64,000 bases of DNA from Acephala macrosclerotiorum (GCA_014904845.1 MU119211.1:292156-356155), one strand, 5' to 3'; counted from the stretch's first letter, positions 10,845 through 22,090 are shown. Numbers and translations are program-made. The notes: generated by a model not told the origin, from the letters alone.

Positions 10845-12173
10845 TATGCTATGGTAGACCTCTTGTTCCTGGGTTGACTCTGCGACTGGTGCTGGGCCTG
10901 ATTTGAGGTAGGTTGGCAGGGTTCTGGTAGAGGGTGTATGATTGTGGAAAGCAAAAAGATTGTGGATAAAGGTGGGAGTTGAAGGCGTCGAAGATGAAGG
11001 TATAAATATGAGGCCTGAGAGCTTAGCGAGAGCAGGCGGCTTACGAAGTTGAGTCAGAAACTCAACGCCGTACCTGTTCCGCTCGAGAGGAAGACAAGGT
11101 TGATTGTTGAGGAGCAAGACGGCTGTGTACAGTCGGAGATTTTGAGGCCAAAGATAAAGGAAAGGAACTCCTAAGCTTCGACTTCAGTGATCTCACTGTT
11201 GAGCGAGCTCTGGACGAAGGAGAGTTGACCGTCGTTGCAGAGGAGAAAAGTGGTTGTGTAAGGTTGAGGTACAGAAAACGGAGGTTGAAGGTCTGAGAGA
11301 CGAAGGTAGCAAACTCCTCAACCTTGAAGCCGGTAATTGCTCTATCGAGTGAGAAAAGGGGCGAGAAAAAGAGGTTGATGGTTCAAGACAGGAAAGGTGA
11401 TTGTATGAAGAAGGAGATTATCAGTTGAAGATTTAAAGCGAGTGAGGTCGTTAGGTTTAGCGATAGCATCTCAAGTTTGAATTTGAGCTAGTCGTTATCT
11501 GGTCTTATTAATTATCTCTCGATCTGAAAGTCACTCCCAAACCGCGATGCAGCAGGAGACACCTTCATCCACTGAAGGTACGCGACCCTTTTCACGTAAT
11601 AGTACATTGCGTTTCTCACAAACTTCCTAGCAGGGTTACTGGAATGGATTCATGACTTCTTAACATGGAAATCCCTATGCCGGATACGGACAATTTGAAG
11701 TGACTTTGAAAAAGTTGTTGGAAAGGTGGTTAAGATAGCTTACGTGATAGCTGAGAGTGATTTCTGAAGTCTCCTTGGAAAAGCATTTTGAAATATCCGA
11801 ATCCAATTGGATCCCCTTTAAATTTAAATCTCCTATTCAATTTGTAAACAATGTAAAATACTTTCGAAAATAAATATTGAAAAAGGGGTCGAGATATTTC
11901 ACGTGATAAAGGAGTTTTCGAAATCTTTCTGGAAAGCAATCTAGATTGTTCGACTTCGAATGGGTACATCTAACCTTCAAAAGTCCTATTTCTGACTCGG
12001 ACAATTTATGTTTTACAAACAAAAACGCGAAGATTCAAAATGGAAAAGTCAAAATGCATCATATCACGATCAAGTAGAACGTGAGTATTGGGAAATCCAT
12101 GCATTCATTTTCTATGTCTAGGTCGCTAAAAATGAATCAATGTACCTCTAAACTAGGGACAATGAAATCCATC
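10845..12173. other. Intergenic between coiled-coil genes A and B
   Basis: 1.33 kb. The part next to gene A (10850-11480) is strongly CT-rich on the coding strand of gene A and is probably its promoter and leader. The distal part (about 11640-12025) is AT-rich and contains the degenerate direct repeats listed separately. Confidence 0.45.
11640..12025. repeat. Degenerate ~171-bp direct repeats with (C/T)ACGTGAT core
   Basis: Two adjacent diverged copies share TTGAAAAAG (11706 and 11877, 171 bp apart), then TTACGTGATAGC near 11741 versus TTCACGTGATAAA near 11899, then a GAAATATCCGA/GATTGTTCGA block and an ACAAT-rich end. A partial third copy ends at 11687-11696 (GGACAATTTG). Copies were aligned by eye. 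Confidence 0.45.
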
Positions 12174-13230
12174 CTAATAGCGAAGCAAAGAAGCCTCAAT
12201 AGCGAGCTCAGGAGTAGCCTGGAGCCAACTCGCAACATTGAAATCCCGATATTCGGGAACCCGAAGAAGAGCCTGAGTAGATGCGGTCTCCTCCGTAGGC
12301 GTCAATCGGCGGGACATAAATCCGCCAGGACCGAGAGTAGTGTAGGGAGCGATTGGGTTATCCTTGATGGGCGCTGTCTCGGCGGAGAGGGTGACATCCC
12401 GATTGTTGCCAGTCTCGTCGTGATGGCGTGGCCAGTGGACCGAATCGAGCGGGGTCTTGACGACTTCTCCTTGGACCTCGAAGGTGGCTCGGCGGATGAC
12501 ATCTCTTGTGGGAGCGTAGAGGTTGGGTTGGATGGTCTTATAGGCATTCATAAGTCTGTCGACATTTCGCGCGTGCTCAGCGGACTTCGTGGTGAAAATC
12601 GAGTAGTCCATATCGCCGCTCTCGAATCGTCGGATCAGATCCTCGTCGGACCACTTCGACCAGCGTTTGAACTCTTGTTCCTTTGACCCATTCCATTAGA
12701 CTAGTAGACTTGCATGCTTCATGTAGCTTGGCGTACCTTATTATCAAGCTGTTGCTCGATCTCCAGAACTCGACGAGCTGCTTGAGCGGAAGCTTCAACG
12801 TCCCCTAACATCAAAATCGCAACCTCTCGTTGAGCGCGTTCGTACTCGGAAGCAAGGTTGCGGACTGCTGCTTGCCAATTGTTCCGGACTTGCTAAATGG
12901 GGGAACAAGGGAGTCAGTATACATCTTTGATAGACCTGAAAGGCCCAGATCCAAAAGAACAATGGCGTAAAGGTTGACTTACCTCAGTTTGGTTGCCAAC
13001 CAGCATTGGTAGAATCCCATTGCGGGCGTTGAGAAGGGGAGCCATTCTGTGGCCCATCTCCTGCTGGAGTCGTTCATAGTTGGTTGCCTTAGTATCGAGT
13101 ACGATTTCGTATTGCTGCTTGAATTGCTCAAGTTGAGCCTTGAGCTCAACCTTGGTAGGAGAAACTGGGGAAGCTGTAGCAAAAGTAAGTAAACGTAACG
13201 CGGAAGATATTGATAATGATACATACACAT
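12174..13230 (-). CDS. Coiled-coil protein B of the W-x3-ExxRR(W/F)ExGD(F/M)DY family, 285 aa
   Basis: Four exons: 13230-13227 (ATG T only), 13173-12983, 12892-12737 and 12680-12174, with GT-AG introns of 53, 90 and 56 nt; all phases agree. As in gene A, the first exon is only four bases and is followed by a phase-1 intron. Residues 8-117 are helical coiled coil (KAQLEQFKQQYEIVLDTKA; ERAQREVAILMLGDVEASAQ). The signature WSDEDLIRRFESGDMDY is at 127-143. The intron before it sits within about ten residues of the same position in genes A and C. The C-terminal ~140 residues are not recognised (PGGFMSRRLTPTEETAS). The last exon is not acidic, unlike gene A. Function unknown. Confidence 0.7.
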
Positions 13231-14186
13231 GATGGATTGTCAAGACTCAAGAAACCCTTCACTAGATCGAAAGCTTAAAGAAGAAACTTTCTGTTAGAAA
13301 AACGTGTTGTGGAAAGCAAGAAGTATCAAGGACGAAGGACCTACCTCCTTAAATACAGAACCGGTCGACCATTCAACTACCTACCGAAAAAGGACGCTAG
13401 GGGGATCAAGTGGCTAAACGAACCACGAGGCTGTAGCCGCATCCCCCAAGATTGGTCAAAAATCAGACGATTGATGTCTTTCAAGCACGTCTAGGAGGGG
13501 AATTAAACCTCTTGTCATTGGCCAAACGACGCTAGTCAGGGGTTGGTGCTAACGAGCCTGGGATCACAAGTCTGTGCTTTTCAAGCTGTTTTCAGGCTAC
13601 TTTTTCGCGAAGAACTTTAAAGTCTACGCCGTTACTTAAAAAGTATAAAACAACTACAAATTAAAATCCTTTAAAACTATAATTTATTATTTAATAAAAG
13701 CTAAAGTATCTTTTTATAAATTGATTAAATATATTTATATTTTAATTCAAAAATCGATATTCGGTTTCAGCGTGTATTTATTAGCGAGAAGCCCTGAAAA
13801 GCCCTGAAAAGCACAGACTTATGATCACAGGCTCGTAAGCGAGCATATGAGACTACAGCCTCTCCCATAAACTGGTCCAACACCAAGTTATTGACGCCTT
13901 ACAAGATGTTCCTTCCAGGTAGAATACAACTTGAACCATAGACCCAACGACGCTAGATAGAAGCAAAAGTTCGAGAAAACCACAAGGCGACAACTTCAGC
14001 CCTAAAACTAACTAAACATCGGACTCGTGACGTCTTTCAAACATCTTTCAGACCTGGTGAATAGCTTCCATGTCATTCGTTTCAACAAAGGAGATCCGCA
14101 TTTGAAAATAAAACCAAGACAATGTCAGTAGCCTTGCTATCTCACATTCTCGGCTCGTCCCGGCGCTTCGACTTCCGTCTAAGCCA
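13231..14186. other. Intergenic carrying a MITE
   Basis: Upstream of gene B. Contains the 283-bp MITE at 13553-13835; the rest shows no supportable gene. Confidence 0.5.
13553..13835. mobile_element. MITE, 283 bp, ~48-bp TIRs, TAA target duplication
   Basis: The left end CGAGCCTGGGATCACAAGTC and the reverse complement of the right end CGAGCCTGTGATCATAAGTC continue to match through CTGTGCTTTTCA: 29 of the first 31 positions agree, and weaker similarity extends to about 48 bp. A TAA flanks the element on both sides (13550-13552 and 13836-13838). A 3-bp TAA/TTA duplication is the mark of PIF/Harbinger elements. The interior is very AT-rich and has no ORF, so the element is non-autonomous. Family assignment rests on duplication length only. 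Confidence 0.7.
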
Positions 14187-14841
14187 ATGAGACCTGCATC
14201 TGGATTTCGACTTCTCGGCTCGGGAAAGGCAGCAGCACCAGCCTTAGGTTCCCAGCCTTCTCTTTGGAAAACAATTCACAAACAAAGACAACCTTTTTGC
14301 TGCACGACGGACGCTCGACTACAACGCACCTGCTTAACCGCATCGCGAGCACTGAATCGTGATACAAGCAAGTTTCTGATACGAACAGAGAAAGTACAAA
14401 AAGCAAGCAATATGGGCATGTCTCCTTCCTCGGTGAGTTCAAAGAGACATCAGAAACTGACGTGCACCTCCCAGCTTCCTCTTCTAATAACACTACCACC
14501 TCTGCGGAGAAAAACATCCAACCTACCCTCACTACCCCTCTCTTCCCAGCCGGAACCGCGCACTCCAACGCGCTCGGCGATTTCCTCGCTCAACTCGCTT
14601 CCGCTTCTGACCCTGTGAGAAACACTCTCTTTGTTTATGAACGTGTAATGATATCCAGCAGACTGCTTTCAAGAACGCTCAAATGGGTATGGTCGCTGCT
14701 CTCAAGGGAGAGAAGAAAGTTGGCGAGACTCGTGCCGAGGATACATTGTTGGCTGGTATCATGGGTGGATTGGAGGTTAAGAAGGATGACGAGGACAAAA
14801 GTGAGGGTAAAGGCCAGGGGAAGGATTTAGGGCGAGAGTAA
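14187..14841 (+). CDS. Small protein of unknown function, 5' exon uncertain
   Basis: The 3' part is well supported. A frame reading TSETDVHLPASSSNN... to ALGDFLAQLASASDP ends at 14614, a 44-nt intron (14615-14658, GTGAGA...TCCAG) follows, and exon 14659-14841 gives AFKNAQMGMVAALKGEKKVG and an acidic Lys-rich tail. The 5' end is unclear. An ATG-led ORF from 14187 (basic, presequence-like) is in another frame. It can be joined only by an intron GTACAA...AAAGAG (56 nt from about 14394), whose acceptor is weak. The segment around MGMVAALKGEKKVGETRAED and LLAGIMGGLEV looks structured. No family recognised. Confidence 0.45.
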
Positions 14842-15135
14842 AGTGAGGCCATGAGACGTGACGGTTGTAATCTTACCTTCGTGTTCCGAAGGGGACGAGC
14901 CCGAGAGAAATTGGCACTTGCCGATATGCAATAGATTCGACGGTTCTTGATTTCACGTACACTCTCATTTTGATATTGTTTCTTCCAAGCTGGTACAATA
15001 TGCCACCAAGACTAACCCACTTCTCCTCCAGGAAACTTTCTTCGTGCAATTCAGTGATACGGCTCGGGTGCTGCGGATATTATGGTGCAAATTGTCTCTG
15101 CATTCTCATCTATAAACAGGTTGGTACTTCCCTTT

Positions 15136-16893
15136 TTATACGAACTTGCTGTCCTTGCTGACATACAAGTCAACATATTCATCCACGGCCATGCTCTCCA
15201 ACTTCTTGGCATCATTTCCAAGATCAACCAATTCCTTGACCTTTTGCTCACTGTAGTGTGGGCCCAAGTGTCGCTTGTACTTGGCCAAAATTTCTGGCTT
15301 GGCTTCTTCTCTTCTTAATCTGTGTCCCAGAGGAGCCTCAACGACGACTTCCTCCAAAACAGTGCCGTCATTGAGAGTGACGGTCAAAGCATTAGGGATA
15401 GTTCGCATGTTCTCATCATGGTAGTCCTTGGTGAATTGTGGGTCCTCGACACACTTGATCTTTTGACGGAGTGACTCAACAAGTGGCGAAGTAGCTGCCT
15501 CACCACCATCAGTGTAGTCGGTAGCCTCGAGACGACCGTAGACAAGCATGACGGCGGCCATGTATTGGATACAGTGGTCACGGTCGGCAAAGTTATCCAT
15601 GGGCTTGAATTGTTTGTCGATGATACGGATGCAAGCCTCGTGAGTGCGGCAGGTGATGTCCTTAATATCAGCAGCAGACTTTCCTTGGTCTGCCAATTGT
15701 TTGTGGATTCTCTTTGCGGCTTCGATTGCGGTTTGGGAGTGGAATTCGGCTATAAAATGTTAAGAGAGGGGTAATAGTGGGGTAGGGTCAGCTTACCTGG
15801 GTACGAAACTTTGAACAGAACGTTTTCCATAACGTAGCTACCATATGGTCTCTGGAATTCGAACTTCTTGCCCTTGAACAAGACGTCGTAGAAACCCCAG
15901 ACTGGCGCCGTCAGGACGGTGGGAACTCCGGGCTCGCCCTTCATGACCTTCAAAACAAGGTTCACTGCACGCTGGCAAGCATCTCCAGCAGCCCACGATT
16001 TCCTTGACATGGTGTTGGGTGAGTGTCTGTATGTTCTCAAACTCTGCCCATCAACCCAGGCTTGCGAGACGGCATCAGCAGTCTGCTTCTCAGACAGACC
16101 GAGCATTTTCGAGACAACAGCAGCAGAGGCAACCTTGACAAGCACAACATGGTCTAGTCCGACCTTGTTGAACGAGTTCAAAAGAGCCAAGCATCCTTGG
16201 ATCTCGTGTGCCTTGATCATCGCCTCCAGAACCTCCTTGACTGTTATGACCTTTCCATTGCCCAACTTTCCTCCAGCCCGATTTGTTCGTGAAATCCAGT
16301 CTGCAACCGCCAAAATGGCACCCAAGTTGTCTGAAGGGTGGCCCCATTCTGCAGCAAGCCAGCAGTCATTGTAGTCGAGCCATCTGATCATAGCACCAAT
16401 GTTGAAAGCACCATTGACAGGGTCAAGCTGGAACGGTGTGCCCGGAACCTTGGTGCCATTAGGAACAACGGTTCCCTCAACAATTGGACCCAGCAGCTTC
16501 GTGCACTCCTTGAATCGCAGACCTTCGAGACCGCAGCCTAATGTGTCGAGGAAGACGAATCGAGCTGTGTCGAACTCCGCAGGTGTCAGCGGGGTCCAGG
16601 ACAAACTTTGGTAGACTTACAGCAAGGTCGGAGTTGATTGGGGTGTTGTGAACGTAGCTGGCGATGTCCTTAATTTCTGGGTCATATTCGCGGGCTTGAG
16701 GTGGTGGCGGAGCACCAGACTGTAGGGGAGACATCGTGGAGAATTGTTTGAAGGAGGATGTGCGTTGTGAAGCTGCGAAGTTCGCTCTGCATGTAAATGC
16801 AAGAGGGGCACAAAGAGCTCGCGATTGGAGGGCGGGCACTCGAAGATTTCTGGACGCTGTACGAACACCTCGATTGATCGCCGACATGGTCAT
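15136..16893 (-). CDS. PDH1: 2-methylcitrate dehydratase, mitochondrial (MmgE/PrpD family), 554 aa
   Basis: Three exons: 16893-16621, 16574-15797, 15749-15136; introns of 46 and 47 nt (GTAAGT donors) keep frame. The enzyme dehydrates 2-methylcitrate to 2-methyl-cis-aconitate in the methylcitrate cycle, which removes propionyl-CoA in the mitochondrial matrix. The first ~50 residues are Arg/Ser/Ala-rich without acids ([20 protein letters not shown]), a good import presequence. The MmgE/PrpD domain follows: [19 protein letters not shown], a [20 protein letters not shown] block, [18 protein letters not shown] and [13 protein letters not shown]; length is normal for the family. A second in-frame ATG six bases downstream is equally possible. 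No other methylcitrate gene is nearby. Confidence 0.93.
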
Positions 16894-17766
16894 CAATTGA
16901 GTTTGGAGAGGAGAGTGAAAACTGCAGAAGAAATTTCGAGCTTCTCAAAAAAAGTCGCTACCAGAGTGTAAATTTATGGCTGGACTGTTGTTCTTGGGCT
17001 CCTCGGTCCAGCCTCGGCTAGCGATGGGTGGAGCTAAGTGCACCGGCCCCGGGTTTCGGATGCCTTCGGTTATGAGGAATTTGAAAAGGAGGTGAAATGC
17101 CATAACCTTTTGTAGGTGCAGGCACTTGTTGATTCTTGTTGAGGATATCAGATGATATCTAGCTATATATGGACGGCTGACATTGGGATTCACAAATAAT
17201 GTCTACTAGTTTGACAATTCACCCTCTTTGTATCACTGTTGCACAGAATCATAAACCAAGGGGATATTGTAAAGGAATTTTGCATTAAATATTTATTGTT
17301 ACCTAGGTATCTTGCTGCTGATTGAAGGGCTATTGTGATTAGAGCAAAATAGCAAGGCCCTGCTGCACACCCAACATCGCTCCACCCTCCATCTCTCGTC
17401 AGTCTTGACTAGAAGCTGTGGGAATGCCTCTAAAGAGATGCCGCTACCAAGCAACCTCCAAAGGAAGAAAACTTTGCAATGCAGCAGAAAAACATTCCAG
17501 ATTATTACAAACACAAATTCCTGGATATTCAGACTCCTTTGAACATTTTAAGCATCGTCAATGTTCCTCCCTCTCTCCCGTCTTCCACTTGGTAGACAGC
17601 TTCACTTTCAAACCTAAATTCACTCCCCAACCACCACCCTCTCTCTCACCATGCATCTTCCAAGAACTGTGAAAGTGAATCTCAGCATGCAAACCTCGCT
17701 ACTGATACTCCAGATCGAACGCCGCCATGGCACCCTCACCTACGACAGAGACAACCAACAATCGAG
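16894..17766. other. Divergent promoter region, 873 bp
   Basis: Separates the start of the methylcitrate dehydratase gene (minus) from the SH3 gene (plus). Near the plus-strand gene a pyrimidine-rich leader (about 17560-17660) and a short ATG-led ORF from 17727 (GCCATGG context, 35 codons) are visible; the latter overlaps the start of the extension and could act as an upstream ORF. Confidence 0.45.
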
Positions 17767-19665
17767 ATGTTGTCAATTGCGAGACGCACGCAAGAGTGCA
17801 TAGCCGGCGAGCTTGGAATAAACGTCCCCCCTAATCGACTCGAAAGAACACCCACCGGACCGCCTACTCCTAATTTCCGACCGACTCCAATCCAATTGAC
17901 TCCGAGTGTCGAGCGTGGTGCTGGTCTTAGTATCGCGAGACAGAGAAGCATCAGGTTGCCAGTCGTGAGACCATCAGCTCTTCCTACCCCATTGATACCA
18001 TTGACGGGCCCGGATCTCGAAGCAGACCCAGAAGAACTGATTGACAATTTTCTTAACGAGACTTTGCGAGGTCAAGCAGAGAGTTTTGTAAGGAAGACGA
18101 GCGGTTCTGCGGTACGAGTGCCAAGAGACGACTCGTCTCCCACATCAGCTGGCACAGCCACTCCCGTTCCGCCTCAAGTATCAGACAACGTCGCCGCAGA
18201 CAACTTTCGACGCCATCAGCGTTCGCATACAATCTCTGATCCCGAAAGATCCTCAATTCCACACTCTGAAAGTGGTCCATTCGTTCGTGGCCGCGACGAC
18301 GCCAGTTACCGCACACAATCAAGCGGCTTGAGTCCTCCGCGAAACGGTTCACATTCCTTGTTCCCGAAAGCCATCTCAAGGTTCCCAACACCCCCCTTCA
18401 TTAAGAAGATTGGCAGCCGCCTTCGCCTCCTGCCGTCGGAATTCTTCCCTTACTTCTCAAAGAAGGAGCGTGAGGAAGTCGAGAAGAAAGTCTACTCCAG
18501 AACCCACGGTTGTGAAAGGCACGAGAATTGCACGGACTGCACTAACGTTGCATTTGCGTTCTTTGAGAACTTAATCATGTCTACCGCAATTTCAGCCGAT
18601 GAGCGCCAGAAGATCATTTCCAACAATAAATCTCTGCGTACTATCAAGAATGTATGTTGGGGATCTGAACCGCGTGTGTGGGGAATCCTGCTAACAGACT
18701 CAGGAACTTGACAACCTCTTCGCGAATGGCATGCTCAGCGATGAGGCCTACGAAACCATTACCAGCGCCCTTCCTCAAGAATCTTCTCTGAATAATGCTC
18801 AACGAAGAAATGCGGCTCCAGAGTCTCCATCTCCCAACACCAACCCTCTCGCAGCAGCCATTAGTAGCATGAGTATCAACAACGATCCTGCTCCCCCATC
18901 CTACAACTCTTCTACCGGTCCCCCAAGCCTGCCAAGTCGCACACCACAACCTCCCGAAAGACAAGAGATCGCACGCGCTACAAGCCTCTACGCCTACGAG
19001 GGTGCCCCCGAGGATTGCTCATTCGGAGTCAACGAACAAATTGTCATCTACGAACATATGAACGCCGAATGGTGCCTTGGCAAGAATCTGCGTACGGGCA
19101 AGCAAGGTCTCTTTCCCACAAACTATGTCCAAATTGCTCCTCCACCTGCACAAATCCCGCAACCCAGCGCATACGGTGCCTACAACGAGAAGCAGAACGG
19201 TTACGGAGGAGGATATCCAGCTCAATATCAACAACAAGGTCCGCCTCCGCCAGGCCAAAGCAACCCATACAACAGCTCTGTACCACCTATGGCAGTTGCT
19301 GAACAACCCGTTGACGGTGGCAAGCCAGGCAAGGGCGCTGAGATGGGCAAGAAATTTGGCAAGAAGCTCGGAAATGCTGCCATATTGTCAGTACCCCTAG
19401 ACACTTTACGACCGAATCCTTTATTTCACACCCATGATACATACTCTCCTCATCAAGCCAGCCTTATTCGTGGTAGTCAGTTTCACCCGAACCGCTGAGC
19501 CGAAGAGCCTGAGTATCCCTTTTTCGTTGATGTTGCGTGCGTCGGCTACTTGGTCTGCTTCTTCTGCTCCTGAATCCACACCTCATGAAAAATATGCTGA
19601 CTTGTTGGTCTTCTAGTGGTGCGGGTGCTACGATTGGAGGAAACATTGTGAACTCGATCTTCTAG
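17767..19665 (+). CDS. SH3-domain protein (Lsb1/Pin3-like) with in-frame N-terminal extension
   Basis: The conserved part starts at ATG 18577. Exons end at 18651 and span 18704-19386 and 19617-19665; introns are 52 and 230 nt. It gives 268 aa: an N-terminal helical region (ADERQKIISNNKSLRTIKN), a Pro/Ser linker, an SH3 domain at ~115-170 (ATSLYAYEGAPEDCSFGVNE, GLFPTNYV), a Gln/Pro/Tyr-rich region and a Gly-rich tail ending GATIGGNIVNSIF. Lsb1/Pin3-type proteins bind Las17/WASP and act at actin patches. The same frame stays open 270 codons upstream to ATG 17767, giving 538 aa with a Pro/Ser-rich basic extension. Whether the extension is translated with the SH3 part, is a separate gene or is chance is undecided. 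Confidence 0.8.
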
Positions 19666-19786
19666 ATGGATGCACTGCGTACTTTCACGGTTAGACTATG
19701 ATCACTCAGCCAATTGGTCTGATGACGATGTATGGAGTTCCTGGCGTTCTGCCCTTTTCTTTTTTCAAACAATAAGTTCATGAGAC

Positions 19787-19940
19787 CGGCTTTGAGATGG
19801 AGTTGGTGTATCTACGCATCAGCTTGTACTCGGGAAGCATTATGGTCGTATGGTAGGGTTTCCTTTCTACGTATTCACTTCACGGCCTCGGCTTTGAGAT
19901 GGAGTTGGTGTATTACGCATCAGCTTGTACTCGGGAAGCA
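19787..19940. repeat. 53-bp direct repeat, two copies 102 bp apart
   Basis: CGGCTTTGAGATGGAGTTGG... to ...CTCGGGAAGCA occurs at 19787-19839 and again at 19889-19940. The copies differ by a one-base indel (TATCTACG versus TATTACG) and almost nothing else. They lie just after the SH3 gene stop, so they may sit in its 3' UTR. Confidence 0.85.
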
Positions 19941-20898
19941 CCACGGCCATGAAAGTGGAGTCTAATTCTATGTTCTTTCCGTCAATACCGACGAATTAGC
20001 ATGATCATGGAATGTATGAGAGGGTGGATATTTGTTAGAGGATGGCTGGCCGCCCTGTCTTCATGGACAGCTCAAAGTCTACTTCGTACTTCATATGCCT
20101 CTAGTGAACATTCAAGCATATCGAAAATAGTCGGTCGGTGTTGGTGTGGGTGTGAGAGGCGAGCATTTTCGAACGTGAATGATGACTGCTGCTATGTCTT
20201 TGCTTGTACCTTCATTCCGCCCTGCTCGTACTTTTGCTATGCGATCGTTATGACTTTCTCTTACGTCTGAGTCTTTTCACCTTCGACACCTATGAGCTCG
20301 GAACGCTGGCAGAACTCTCAATTAGATTCTTAAATGGTTTTCGTTGCCCTTAAGCCTTCCTCTCCCCCTGTCTTGCAGTGGAAGCATGGTTCTGTTCCTT
20401 CACCCGCGATCTCTAACTCTATTATAATTTCTTCGACGAACCGGTCTCATGAAAACACCATACAAGACGATTTGACTACCGGGGCGTCGGGTCTGAGACA
20501 CTTTTCAATAGACAACATGGCACATGTTTGGGAAGGTTAAACACCCAGTGGGGATTTAACTTACCAACTTTACCATAGCGACAAAATACAAACAAAGCAC
20601 AAACAACGAAAGATATTCTTGCAGTGCTTGTGGCAAGAAAGATCTTGATAGGAATTCCCCTTCATGATATGAAACCAGACTTAGAAATATGACGCCACGA
20701 TTCTCTCCAACTTGTTCCAGTTGCTTCCTCTTCAGTAAGAACGCTAAAGCAAATGACGAAAGCGAAAACAAGTCTGTCGGAGTACCCATAATATCTCATC
20801 TTCAACTTCAAGGTTGAAAAATACCGAAAGTTACGTACGACTACCCGAGGGCCTCCTTCACCTTTGAGCTCGGGACCAAGTTGGCCGCGTGTGAGCTC

Positions 20899-20905
20899 TA
20901 TAAAT
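20899..20905 (+). promoter_or_regulatory. TATA box candidate for gene C
   Basis: TATAAAT in GAGCTCTATAAATTACC, 243 bp upstream of the ATG at 21148, followed by a CT- and CA-rich leader. Position and leader fit a fungal core promoter, but the transcription start is not known. Confidence 0.4.
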
Positions 20906-21147
20906 TACCCTCTCGAAGCCACAATCCTTCCTTCCTTCTTCAACGACGACAACAACTCTTCAACCTCAACTCCGCACAGCCATCTTCAAACCCCTTTCGC
21001 GACACATCTACCACGACTCAACCCTCCAAGCAAGCCTTCCTGCCTTCAGCATCTATCCTTCAACTTTCCAAATTTGGTCCCCTCAATAGCAAACTATAAA
21101 CTTCAAGACCTCCCCCTCATTTCGTGTTCATCCAGGAGTTGTCTACT

Positions 21148-22090
21148 ATGGAGTCAGCTAATTCCAACCCAAACCCTCTTGAAGTTGAAGGTATCCGTAA
21201 GTACTGATCCGAGCTCAATACATGGCAATCCACTGATACACCGACTAGTCCCTGGTACTTTGCCGCAGCTGAGAGAAGACTTCGCGCGTGCACAGGAGAG
21301 ACTGGAGCGAGACCCTGAAAACGACGCACTCGACGCGAATGTCAGTAGGGTTGAAATGGCAATTGAACAGAAGGTCAGCTCATTCAAAAGACATTGATAA
21401 CCAAGAAGCACTCGCTAATTGTTTCAGCTTATTAACCTCCAGAATCGCGAGAATGAGTGGACATACGAGGAGTATGTGCGTCGATTCGAGACTGGAGACA
21501 TGGACTACAGCCACCTTAAGGATGCGGCATCCGCATTTCAACTTCAGACGGCCTTCTTAAAGTCTCAGAATTACCTTCGGTTGGGGCCCTCCACCACTCT
21601 CATTACCAATGTTGCGGCCCGCATGACCTTGAAATGGACCACTACACCATTCGACCTCGAAGACTACGCGAAGGATCGGTTCGAGGCAGCCAAAGACTGC
21701 TTGGAAGAGATCGCAATTCACATGCCCGAACTGGTCCCGCACCCATCACCAGCCAAGCTACAACAAATGCTCAACCACATCTTCTACCGAAAGCACCGAA
21801 TCCAGCGTTCTGGTCCCCGGCCGCCTGTTGAGTATCCAGCAATAACCATTACAACCATACCCTATCTCAACAACCTATCACTGGATGCGACGAACCCACC
21901 TTACATGCACCTTCATGCTCGTACCGAGTGTGAGCTCGTCGAATTACATGCCTGGATCTTCTGCAGACATGGAGATCTCAATGAATTCTTCCTTCCCAGG
22001 TATCGGCCATACTTTGAACGTTGTGAGTGTAATCTTGGTCTTGGTGCCATGAGGCCTGTTGTACAAGCACGTTCCCTTGAGCTGCTGTAA
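21148..22090 (+). CDS. Coiled-coil protein C of the W-x3-ExxRR(W/F)ExGD(F/M)DY family, 278 aa
   Basis: Three exons: 21148-21196, 21249-21373, 21428-22090; introns of 52 and 54 nt (GTAAGT, GTCAGC donors). The N-terminal ~58 residues are helical (LREDFARAQERLERDPEND). The signature WTYEEYVRRFETGDMDY is at 69-85 and lies just after the last intron, as in genes A and B. The rest differs from A and B: residues ~100-278 contain RMTLKWTTTPFDLEDYAKDR, a Pro/His-rich middle, and a C-terminal region with CRHGDLNEFFLPRYRPY. Function unknown. Located 8 kb from gene B and on the opposite strand, so the family has spread by more than tandem duplication. Confidence 0.7.

Larger units (their letters stand above)
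19666..21147. other. Intergenic, 1.48 kb
   Basis: Contains a 53-bp direct repeat (19787-19940) and the promoter of gene C; no supportable gene on either strand. Confidence 0.5.

Noticed and set aside
15919..16374. 151-codon plus-strand ORF
   Set aside because: Antisense shadow of the 2-methylcitrate dehydratase exon.
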